This document shows positions 7,147 through 14,037 of a DNA stretch of 19,219 bases, in pieces. The stretch spans positions 1-19,219 of the forward strand of contig JAHHTY010000041.1 of assembly GCA_020024325.1 (NCBI GenBank). Direction: 5' to 3'. This DNA comes from Negativibacillus sp. (lineage in GTDB: Bacteria; Bacillota; Clostridia; Oscillospirales; Ruminococcaceae). The translations under genes and the position numbers were made by a program. How positions within the stretch are numbered: the first letter of the stretch is position 1; every line of letters starts with the position of its first letter. The notes below the pieces were generated by a model. It saw nothing but the letters and a program-made list of their open reading frames with translations. It was not told where the DNA came from and did no database searches.

Positions 7147-8514
7147 TCAAGAATTTGTTTGTTCTGAAAACAGCTTTTTGGAAATAATGAAGAATGCTGT
7201 TGCGGTGCTGGTGGAAGCCAAGACATCGGCTATTGGTTCTGCGACCAAAATACCATTGAAGCCGAAAATCATCGGTAGCACTAGAGCAAGTGGAATTAGC
7301 AAAATAATTTTTCTAAGCAATGCTAAGAACATAGAAATTTTTGCCTGACCCAAAGATACAAAAGTCTGCTGGCAGCTAAATTGTGCACCCAACAAAATCA
7401 TACCCGACATAAAGATACGCAAAAATTTTGGAGCAATTTCCATTAAAGCCGGATCGGATGAAAACATACGAACGAAGGCACCCGGAAGTACAAGTGTGAG
7501 CACCCACACTGTTGCAGTATAAATCATTGCGGTTGTCAACAAAATACGGAAAGCTTTTTTTACTCGGTCAATCTTCTTTGCACCATAGTTATAGCTGACA
7601 ATCGGCTGTGCTCCCTGTGTTAATCCTATAATGGGTAAAGTAAAGAATTGCATACAAGAAAGCAAAATACTCATAGCACTAATCAGCATATCTACCTGCA
7701 TTCCGCCGTAACGTTTAATTTGTGTATTAAAGGTCAGCTGAACCAAGCTTTCGGTGGACTGCATAACAAACGGTGCAATACCTAAAGCTAATGTAGGCAT
7801 TAAAATTGACTTTTGAAGTTTCATTCCCTGACGTTTAATCTTCAGAACAGTCTTTTTTCCTGTCAGAAAGCGAATAACCCATACTGCGGAAATTGTTTGA
7901 GAAATAACAGTTGCAATCGCTGCACCACGCACACCCATATGAAAACCATAAATAAAAATTGGGTCAAGGATGATGTTGCTGATTGCACCGATTAAAACGG
8001 TCATCATGCTGACAGTGGAAAATCCCTGTGCACTGATAAAAGTATTCAGTCCCAAGGACATTTGTACCGAAATGGTGCCCAAAACATAGATGGTAAAATA
8101 GCTGTGTGCCATTGGTAAAGAATTTTCGGTTGCCCCAAACCATGTCAGCAATGTTTTACTGGTAAATAAAAATACTATTGTCAATACAATCGACATAATT
8201 CCCAAAGCAGAAAAAGAGTTTCCGAGGATTTTTTCCGCTTCATCTTTTTTCCCGGCCCCCAAAGCGATAGCTGCACGAGGGGCACCGCCCATACCAACCA
8301 AACCTGCAAATGCAGAAATAATCATAATCAGCGGAAACGCAACACCCAGTGAAGCCAACGCCAGTGAGCCTACTTTTGGCAGATGCCCGATATAAATTCT
8401 GTCCACGATATTATACAGGGCATTGATCACCTGTGCTGTAATTGCCGGCAAAGACATCTGTATCAACAGCTTACCCACAGGCTGTGTTCCCAGCTTATTT
8501 TCTTCCCCATCCAT
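7147..8514 (-). CDS. MATE family efflux transporter (MepA-like)
   Basis: A 455-residue integral membrane protein with about twelve hydrophobic segments in two related halves. The N-terminal LLIQMSLPAITAQVINALYN, the loop VDRIYIGHLP, GMGGAPRAAIALGAGKKDEA after TM2, and TQGAQPIVSYNYGAKK at the equivalent place in the second half are MATE signatures. Such proteins export organic cations, drugs or metabolites using Na+ or H+ gradients; the substrate cannot be told. The start follows GAGGG at 10 bases, a weak site. An extended -10 (TGTGATAAT, near 8573-8581) is a possible promoter. It lies 119 bp downstream of the Nudix gene. Confidence 0.93.
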   Translation of the reverse strand: MDGEENKLGTQPVGKLLIQMSLPAITAQVINALYNIVDRIYIGHLPKVGSLALASLGVAFPLIMIISAFAGLVGMGGAPRAAIALGAGKKDEAEKILGNSFSALGIMSIVLTIVFLFTSKTLLTWFGATENSLPMAHSYFTIYVLGTISVQMSLGLNTFISAQGFSTVSMMTVLIGAISNIILDPIFIYGFHMGVRGAAIATVISQTISAVWVIRFLTGKKTVLKIKRQGMKLQKSILMPTLALGIAPFVMQSTESLVQLTFNTQIKRYGGMQVDMLISAMSILLSCMQFFTLPIIGLTQGAQPIVSYNYGAKKIDRVKKAFRILLTTAMIYTATVWVLTLVLPGAFVRMFSSDPALMEIAPKFLRIFMSGMILLGAQFSCQQTFVSLGQAKISMFLALLRKIILLIPLALVLPMIFGFNGILVAEPIADVLASTSTATAFFIISKKLFSEQTNS

Positions 8515-8633
8515 TGATTGAATACCCTCTTTCTCAGAATATTTCCCAATAACTTAGGCTGCAATATGGCTTATTATCACACATATTGTTATTCTCTGAC
8601 ATTTTGCAGATTATTCTGAATTTTCTTTACAAA

Positions 8634-9185
8634 CTAATCTTCTTTTTTCTGTGTCATTCTTTGTGCGTACAATTTTAAAATTCCAATTTGAGTTTTGGCA
8701 TCCTGAATTTCACCCGAAAGTACCATCTGAACTGCCTGTGAAAAAGGAACCCTCAGCACTGTCAAAAACTCCCCTTCATCCAGGTGCTGCTTTGTATCTT
8801 GCAAACCGGTTGCTGCGTAGATATGAATGATTTCGGTACAATAAGCAGGGGTAGGGTACAGCTCTCCGAGTTTTTCAAAAGTCTGTGCAACACAACCGCA
8901 TTCTTCCTCCAACTCCCGAATCCCGCATTTTTTGGGGTCCTCCCCCTGTTCGATTTTTCCTGCCGGAAGCTCAATGATTTCTTTTTGATAGGGGTAACGA
9001 AATTGTTTAACCAGCAGAATACGATCTTGTTCGTCGAGTGCAGCAACGCAAACACCACCATGGTGAACAACTACTTCACGAGAAGTTTCTTTTCCGTTTT
9101 CTAACTGTACTTTGTCTTTTTTTACTTCAATGATACGTCCTTTAAAAAGAGTTTGCGTATCAACCATCTTTTCAATATGAGCCAT
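8634..9185 (-). CDS. Nudix hydrolase, ADP-ribose pyrophosphatase type
   Basis: A 183-residue Nudix hydrolase that probably splits ADP-ribose to AMP and ribose 5-phosphate. The Nudix box is complete at about 76-98: Gly76, Glu82, then REL.EE.G (Arg90, Glu91, Glu94, Glu95 and Gly97). The preceding VKQFRYPYQKEIIELPAG is typical of the ADP-ribose pyrophosphatase branch. I chose the ATG at 9185, which has AGGGAGTG about 8 bases upstream. A longer frame to 9281 runs through a hairpin, has no ribosome binding site and adds unrelated sequence. It is downstream of rpsT, with the rpsT terminator between them, so expression may depend on readthrough. Confidence 0.92.
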   Translation of the reverse strand: MAHIEKMVDTQTLFKGRIIEVKKDKVQLENGKETSREVVVHHGGVCVAALDEQDRILLVKQFRYPYQKEIIELPAGKIEQGEDPKKCGIRELEEECGCVAQTFEKLGELYPTPAYCTEIIHIYAATGLQDTKQHLDEGEFLTVLRVPFSQAVQMVLSGEIQDAKTQIGILKLYAQRMTQKKED

Positions 9186-9204
9186 TTTTAAAATCACTCC
9201 CTGT

Positions 9205-9245
9205 AAAACAGAAGCCACAGACCTAGTTTTAGGTCTGTGGCTTCT
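9205..9245 (-). terminator. Terminator of rpsT
   Basis: A perfect 16-bp stem (9210-9225 with 9230-9245) with a 4-base loop. On the minus strand a short T-run (TTTT, 9205-9208) follows. The U-tract is short, so readthrough into the Nudix gene is plausible. Confidence 0.75.
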
Positions 9246-9308
9246 CAATAAAATTATCCGGATAATTTTATTATGCTTCAAATCGAATCCTTCAAAGCCC
9301 TTGAAAAA

Positions 9309-9560
9309 CTATTTTGCAAGAGCAACGAGAGTGGATTTCTTTCTGGCAGCGCAGTTCTTGTGGATAATTCCTTTTGCACAAGCCTGATCGATTTTTTTAA
9401 CAGCAGCTTTTACCAGAGCATCTTTGTTCTCTGCGTTTTCTGCGATAGCTACGTTAGCCTGTTTGAGAACAGTTTTCAGGTTTGTTTTGCAAGCTTTATT
9501 GCGAGCTGCACGTTTCTCCTGAACCAGGATTCTCTTTTTAGCAGATTTAATGTTTGCCAT
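9309..9560 (-). CDS. rpsT: 30S ribosomal protein S20
   Basis: An 83-residue basic protein that begins MANIKSAKKRI, as S20 does, with the characteristic lysine/arginine-rich helices and the late KGIIHKNCAARKKS segment. It binds 16S rRNA during 30S assembly. The start is the ATG at 9560, placed 6 bases behind GGAGGTG; the upstream in-frame ATG at 9569 lies too close to that site. It is divergent from gpr, as in Bacillus. Confidence 0.97.
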   Translation of the reverse strand: MANIKSAKKRILVQEKRAARNKACKTNLKTVLKQANVAIAENAENKDALVKAAVKKIDQACAKGIIHKNCAARKKSTLVALAK

Positions 9561-9597
9561 TCTAAACACCTCCTATTCCATCTTGACAGTACACTCA

Positions 9598-9626
9598 ATT
9601 TTATCATCTATTTGCCTAAAAATCAA
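9598..9626 (-). promoter_or_regulatory. Sigma-A promoter of rpsT
   Basis: On the minus strand TTGATT (9621-9626), a 17-base spacer and TAAAAT (9598-9603). The leader to the ATG at 9560 would be about 30 bases. Confidence 0.6.
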
Positions 9627-9793
9627 CTGTTTTGTAAGTTATTTGTAATTTGCGTCAAATTTGCATTTGTTTTAGCTCCTATATTCAGTAACTATATCCT
9701 TCTTTTTTGCTTATTTCCCAGTAAATGTATATTACCTTTTTGATTGTCAATTATTTTTATGAAACAAAATTTCAGAGAGGAGCTTTATAATTT

Positions 9794-10684
9794 ATGGATA
9801 AACCTTCTTTTTTTACTTGTCCTGCCCGTTCGGATATCACCCTTGAACTTGCCAGTGGTTTTTCGCAACCACTTCCTGAGGGCTTATCGGTTAACACCGA
9901 AAAGCACGGTTGTGTCAACATCACCTGCGTTTCGGTAACCAGTTCCACTGTTTCTAAAAAAATAAAAAAGCCCCAAGGCCGCTACATCACCATTGAAACA
10001 CCTCCTTTATGGAACAGCTTGCTGGACCCACAAGATGAAATCAATGCCGCAGCAGACTGTATTCGTCACCTTCTTCCCTCCTGCACAAGTGTACTTGTTG
10101 TGGGACTTGGAAACAGCAGTATCACTCCAGATGCACTGGGTCCAGCTGTCATAGAACGCATCATTGCCACCCGACATCTAGGTAAAGAACTTGCTGCTCA
10201 ACTTGGCTTAGACTCATTACGAAAAACTTCTGCGATTGCCCCCGGAGTGATGGGACAAACCGGAATTGAAACAGGGGAAATCATTCAAGCTTTAGTAAAC
10301 TTTATACACCCCACTGCTGTAATTGCAGTGGATGCCCTTGCAGCTCAGGAATATTCCCGTTTAGGTCGAACAATACAGATTGCCGATAATGGTATTTCCC
10401 CCGGGTCCGGAGTACAAAACAGCCGAAAAGAGCTGAGTGAAAAAACACTTGGTGTTCCTGTTATTTCAATCGGTGTTCCCACAGTTATTGATGGAGCTAC
10501 CCTTGCAGCTTCCTTTCACTCAGAAAATTTTGATTCACATTCCAGTTGTGCTGCTTGTGCTATGGTAACACCACGAGAAATTGACCGCATAATTGGTCAT
10601 TCGGCAAAGTTTATATCCCTTGCAATCAATAAAGCGCTCTATCCTCAGCTTAGTCTTGAGGAAATCTCCTTTCTTTGCTCCTGA
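9794..10684 (+). CDS. gpr: Germination protease (spore protease)
   Basis: A 296-residue aspartic-type protease that degrades small acid-soluble spore proteins at germination. VGLGNSSITPDALGP (103-117) holds Asp113, and VIAVDALAA (176-184) holds Asp180; these correspond to the two active-site aspartates of the Bacillus enzyme. The N-terminus contains ARSDITLE, resembling the autoprocessing site RTDLAVE; cutting after Asp14 would remove a 14-residue propeptide. The protein is about 70 residues shorter than Bacillus Gpr because the stretch between PTVIDG and MVTPREID is reduced to roughly 20 residues with a Cys-x-x-Cys. Start: AGGAG 11 bases before the ATG. A weak sigma-G-like match (GTATA at 9727, CAATTAT at 9748) lies upstream. 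Confidence 0.95.
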   Translation: MDKPSFFTCPARSDITLELASGFSQPLPEGLSVNTEKHGCVNITCVSVTSSTVSKKIKKPQGRYITIETPPLWNSLLDPQDEINAAADCIRHLLPSCTSVLVVGLGNSSITPDALGPAVIERIIATRHLGKELAAQLGLDSLRKTSAIAPGVMGQTGIETGEIIQALVNFIHPTAVIAVDALAAQEYSRLGRTIQIADNGISPGSGVQNSRKELSEKTLGVPVISIGVPTVIDGATLAASFHSENFDSHSSCAACAMVTPREIDRIIGHSAKFISLAINKALYPQLSLEEISFLCS

Positions 10685-10782
10685 TTTTCTGCTTCTATTT
10701 TTCTTGGTTATTGCATAAATTTATCTTATCCGAAAACAGAACTGAAATCGACGTTGATAAAGCTGACATCAGAAAGGAGAAG

Positions 10783-10854
10783 ATGTTTGCAATAAACCAG
10801 CAGACATCGTTAAAAAAATGGGACGATACGGCAGAAAAAAAAGGAGAACAATGA
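10783..10854 (+). CDS. Possible 23-codon ORF overlapping the spoIIP start
   Basis: An ATG at 10783 sits 3 bases behind AAAGGAG and gives Met-Phe-Ala-Ile-Asn-Gln-Gln followed by 16 more residues. Its TGA overlaps the spoIIP ATG at 10851 as ATGA. It passes through runs of seven and eight A residues. It could be a leader that couples translation, or the true SpoIIP N-terminus separated by an indel in an A-run. The peptide resembles nothing I know. Confidence 0.3.
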   Translation: MFAINQQTSLKKWDDTAEKKGEQ

Positions 10855-12005
10855 TACACAAACATCTGCTTCGGGGGCTGGTTGTCGCCGCAACTGTTCC
10901 CGGGGTGCTTTCCACTGCTGTTTTATACCATCAAATTCGACCTGCTATCAAAGATATTCAGGCAGATGCTGCTGTTCTTTCTGCTCTGTACACTCTCCCT
11001 GACCATACTCTTGACCACTTTCAGCACCGATTTTCTTCCGAAATAGATAAAACCCCCAGCCAATCCCCTTCTCCACCCACTGAAGCGCCTATTCCGAATT
11101 CTGACCCCATTGATGAGGAACCTTCCTCTTTCAATAATTCCGATATAGCACCCGGATTTTCTCGTGAAGAAAGTATTCCCGACGATTACAGCATTCCTAA
11201 CGAATATCAGGGGAATATCATAGAAGAAAATATGTCGGTATCTTCCTCCAAAAACTCATTGTCGTTTGGAAAAGGAATCATCAAAAATACCACGTCACTT
11301 TCTAATCAAGAGGTTCAAACATATCTTCAACAAGAAAATCCCATTCAAATAGATAACAATGGTCCTCAAGTTCTTATTATGCACACCCATGCTACCGAAA
11401 GCTTTGAGCCATATGATTGCGATATTTATGATACGCGTCATACATGGCGTTCTACTGACAACGAAGAAAACATTGTTGCTGCCGGTGAAGTGATGGCACA
11501 GGCAATCCGTGAGTATGGAATTGAAGTTTTGCATGATGATACACAGCATGACTACCCTTCTTATAACGGTTCCTATGAACGAAGTGCCGTAACGGTAAAA
11601 AAATATTTGGAACAGTATCCAAGTATTAAGGTAGTGCTGGATGTCCATCGTGATGCCGTGCAAAGAGAAAATACCCTTGTAAAACCGGTAACGACCATCA
11701 ACGGGAAAAAAGCAGCGCAGCTGATGATTATTGCCGGGTGCGACGATGGCACAATGGGAATGCCTAACTGGGGAAAAAACTTTCGTTTTGCTGCCGGAAT
11801 GCAGGATGCTATCGAAAGCGGATATCCCGGGCTTACCCGTCCTTTATTTTTCTGTTACCGAAAATATAACCAAGATTTGACCACAGGTTCTTTACTGTTA
11901 GAGATAGGTTCCCATGGAAACACATTGGAGGAAGTTCTTTACACCTCTCATCTAGCCGGAGAGCAAATTGGCTCTTATCTAAAATCTTTGCAAAGCAACA
12001 AATAG
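10851..12005 (+). CDS. spoIIP: Stage II sporulation protein P
   Basis: A 384-residue membrane-anchored amidase/endopeptidase that, with SpoIID and SpoIIM, removes septal peptidoglycan during engulfment. One N-terminal membrane segment (residues about 8-26) is followed by a long low-complexity Ser/Pro/Glu linker to about 170, then the catalytic domain. Seen are HTHATESF (His178, His180), YNGSYERS, DVHRDA (264-269, His266) and LLLEIGSHGNT with Glu351, all family zinc/catalytic positions. I chose the ATG at 10851, 4 bases behind AAGGAG; an in-frame ATG at 10818 adds an RKKRR-containing 11 residues but has no ribosome binding site. It follows gpr as in Bacillus. Confidence 0.95.
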   Translation: MIHKHLLRGLVVAATVPGVLSTAVLYHQIRPAIKDIQADAAVLSALYTLPDHTLDHFQHRFSSEIDKTPSQSPSPPTEAPIPNSDPIDEEPSSFNNSDIAPGFSREESIPDDYSIPNEYQGNIIEENMSVSSSKNSLSFGKGIIKNTTSLSNQEVQTYLQQENPIQIDNNGPQVLIMHTHATESFEPYDCDIYDTRHTWRSTDNEENIVAAGEVMAQAIREYGIEVLHDDTQHDYPSYNGSYERSAVTVKKYLEQYPSIKVVLDVHRDAVQRENTLVKPVTTINGKKAAQLMIIAGCDDGTMGMPNWGKNFRFAAGMQDAIESGYPGLTRPLFFCYRKYNQDLTTGSLLLEIGSHGNTLEEVLYTSHLAGEQIGSYLKSLQSNK

Positions 12006-12125
12006 GAAAAATCAATCTCCTTTTAAAAATCAATACAAAACTACAATTAGACTTTTTGCTTAACTCATATTATAATAATAACTAAAGAAACTCATGACTG
12101 ACGGTGTGATTAAAAACCTCCTTTT

Positions 12126-12179
12126 TTATTCACCAATTTCATCGACGTACAGACAGCGTGCGATGATGTCAAAAGCCAT
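12126..12179 (-). CDS. Possible 17-residue ORF in the spoIIP-TVP38 spacer
   Basis: ATG at 12179 on the minus strand, TAA at 12126, giving MAFDIIARCLYVDEIGE. The frame is open further upstream to a stop inside the 58-bp palindrome (about 32 residues in all). Base composition is richer in G and C than the flanks, which could mark a gene remnant or small peptide. The Shine-Dalgarno match is poor. No known family is recognised. Confidence 0.15.
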   Translation of the reverse strand: MAFDIIARCLYVDEIGE

Positions 12180-12198
12180 CCTTAAACTCTCATATACG

Positions 12199-12260
12199 AA
12201 TTTACAGATAGAAAAAAGCCTGCTTTATAAAGCAGGCTTTTTTCTATCTGTAAATTTTTT
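12199..12260. terminator. Bidirectional terminator within a 58-bp perfect palindrome
   Basis: Positions 12199-12227 and 12228-12256 are exact reverse complements (29 bp each). The inner stem AAGCCTGCTTT followed by T6 acts as a terminator on either strand. It separates convergent spoIIP and the TVP38-like gene. Confidence 0.9.
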
Positions 12261-12263
12261 CTG

Positions 12264-12950
12264 CTATTTTTCTGCCAACTTTCGGTGAATCAATATACCC
12301 ATCAAACTAACACATCCGGTTACTACAAAAATAATCAGCGTGGTTGCAAAATTTCCCGAAATTAAAGAAGCACCCGCTAAAGTAGAGGTTAAGATTGAAG
12401 GTAATCTAGCTATAGTAGAGATAATAAAAAATCTTATAGGACGAATATCAATTAAACCGGCTGCCCATGTTAACAAATCTTTAGGGGTACCCGGGATAAA
12501 AAACAGCAGAAAAGCAATCCTTTCAAAGCGTTCCTTGTCTTTTAGAAATCGTAAATTTTGGAATTTTTCCGGTTCAATAAAAATAGAAACAATGGGCATC
12601 CCTATTTTCTTAACCAAAAAATAGACCAATATAGAACCGATAAAAATTCCAAGCATACAGCTTAACGTTCCTATAACAGGACCATACATCAATCCTGCAA
12701 AAATCTCTATCGGTTCCCCCGGAATCATTGCTACAACAACCTGAAGAATTTGGATACCCAGAAAAAATACCCATCCTTTGATTCCCAATGATTCAAACTG
12801 TTGTTGCAGTTGAACTCGGTTCTGTGGTTCTGCCAAAGCCAATGTCTTTGGAATTGCCAAAATAGTAATCGGTATTAAAATTATAAAAACCAGTACAGAC
12901 AAAACCAGACGAACCTGCTCTAATTTTTGTTTTGGTAAATTTTTTTTCAT
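12264..12950 (-). CDS. TVP38/TMEM64 (DedA/VTT-domain) membrane protein
   Basis: A 228-residue protein with about six hydrophobic segments. The VTT/SNARE-associated domain spans about residues 55-190, with the family signatures PGEPIEIFAGLMYGPVIGT and, later, FFIPGTPKDLLTWAAGL. Relatives are undecaprenyl-phosphate or lipid carriers, or membrane proteins needed for envelope homeostasis; the exact function here is not known. The start is the ATG at 12950 behind GGGGG. An ATG at 12992 lies at or upstream of the predicted transcription start and can be excluded; 12974 remains possible. Confidence 0.88.
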   Translation of the reverse strand: MKKNLPKQKLEQVRLVLSVLVFIILIPITILAIPKTLALAEPQNRVQLQQQFESLGIKGWVFFLGIQILQVVVAMIPGEPIEIFAGLMYGPVIGTLSCMLGIFIGSILVYFLVKKIGMPIVSIFIEPEKFQNLRFLKDKERFERIAFLLFFIPGTPKDLLTWAAGLIDIRPIRFFIISTIARLPSILTSTLAGASLISGNFATTLIIFVVTGCVSLMGILIHRKLAEK

Positions 12951-12994
12951 ATCTTTTCCCCCTGAAATGGACATCCTTTCCCTTCCTCTCATTT

Positions 12995-13022
12995 ATCATA
13001 ACCGAACTTTTGAGAATGTCAA
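12995..13022 (-). promoter_or_regulatory. Sigma-A promoter of the TVP38-like gene
   Basis: On the minus strand perfect TTGACA (13017-13022), a 16-base spacer and TATGAT (12995-13000). Transcription would start near 12988, which helps to fix the start codon. Confidence 0.7.
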
Positions 13023-13103
13023 TGGAGTTTTTTCTTTTTATCCTATTTGTTTTTGTATATCAAAATATATAAAACAGAAAAATATATTTGTATATATTAT
13101 ATG

Positions 13104-13132
13104 TTGTATTAAATAATATTAAGTGCTATGAT
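13104..13132 (+). promoter_or_regulatory. Promoter of the transglutaminase-like gene
   Basis: TTGTAT (13104-13109), a 17-base spacer and extended -10 TGCTATGAT (hexamer 13127-13132). The surrounding 100 bases are extremely AT-rich, which can act as an UP-like element. Confidence 0.6.
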
Positions 13133-13169
13133 ATGTAATATAATAATAAACCTTGAAAGGAGCTTTTTT

Positions 13170-14027
13170 ATGGAATATAATATGTATGACAATCTGTACG
13201 CTGGGATATTAAAGGTAACTCCTCACTTTAACTGTGGTGATCACAAAGAAGATATTCAATATCATTTTGATTCTGAATTGCAAACTTTAGTTGACCGCTA
13301 CCATCTCGAAACAATCGCCGGCAAAGGCAGCGATTCTGAAAAAATTATTCGTATGGTTGAATGGTTAAGTAAACATTGCTTCCACAACGGACATTCTGTT
13401 ATAAATGGCAGACTATGCGCAGAAAATTTATTGGAGTATTCTTTTGATCGTGGTGAAAAGCACGGTATTAACTGCCGCTGTCTATCCATTACTTTGACAG
13501 AATGTTTGCTTGCGTTGGGCATTCGTGCCAGAACAATGTATATGATGCCAATGTCCCCTTATGATACAGATAACCATGTTGTCTGTGAAGCTTTTGCGGC
13601 TGATTTAGGCAAATGGATTATGGTTGACCCAACCTATGGAGGCTATCTCCTGGATCAAAACAATACTATTTTAAATTTAATGGAACTGCGTTCTATGCTT
13701 GCAAATCAGGAACCAATCCATTTATCCGAGAATTTTAATTACAATGGACAAAAAGTAAATCTTGAGGAAAAAACAATATATTATGCCAAAGATTTATTTT
13801 TCTTACACTGTTGTAAAATACAGGGATATTGTTCTAATGCAGATGATAACCACACCTTAAATCCGAGCCTTACTTTTGCCCCTGTTGGCTTTGATGCTGC
13901 CCTGTTTTTTCTTACCCGTTATGAAATGGCAAAAACCCATTCATTGAACTCTAAGCAAACTGAATATATTCAAAATAAGATAAACAGTATACATATCGTT
14001 TATCAAGATCCCAAAATCCTTTATTAG
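13170..14027 (+). CDS. Transglutaminase-like domain protein
   Basis: A 285-residue cytoplasmic-looking protein without signal peptide or membrane segment. A papain-like transglutaminase core spans about 80-160: Cys102 in GINCRCLS, LLALGIRAR at 114-122, His136 in DNHVVCEAF and Asp153 in VDPTYG form the expected Cys-His-Asp triad. Such proteins are mostly thiol proteases or amidases; the substrate is unknown. The C-terminal 120 residues are unassigned. ATG at 13170 follows GAAAGGAGC; a longer frame from 13128 overlaps the -10 hexamer of the predicted promoter and is rejected. A MATE transporter starts 10 bp downstream, so the two are probably co-transcribed. Confidence 0.82.
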   Translation: MEYNMYDNLYAGILKVTPHFNCGDHKEDIQYHFDSELQTLVDRYHLETIAGKGSDSEKIIRMVEWLSKHCFHNGHSVINGRLCAENLLEYSFDRGEKHGINCRCLSITLTECLLALGIRARTMYMMPMSPYDTDNHVVCEAFAADLGKWIMVDPTYGGYLLDQNNTILNLMELRSMLANQEPIHLSENFNYNGQKVNLEEKTIYYAKDLFFLHCCKIQGYCSNADDNHTLNPSLTFAPVGFDAALFFLTRYEMAKTHSLNSKQTEYIQNKINSIHIVYQDPKILY

Positions 14028-14037
14028 GAGACTTTTT

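Noticed and set aside
9186..9281. Longer N-terminus for the Nudix protein
   Set aside because: It would run through the rpsT terminator hairpin, has no ribosome binding site, and the extra residues do not fit the family; the ATG at 9185 has a good site.
9273..9743. 156-codon open frame antisense to rpsT and its promoter
   Set aside because: It overlaps a certain ribosomal protein gene on the opposite strand; composition is low-complexity Phe/Ser/Leu, as expected of an antisense frame.
12951..12992. Longer N-terminus for the TVP38-like protein
   Set aside because: The ATG at 12992 lies between the -10 box and the predicted transcription start near 12988, so it would not be in the mRNA.
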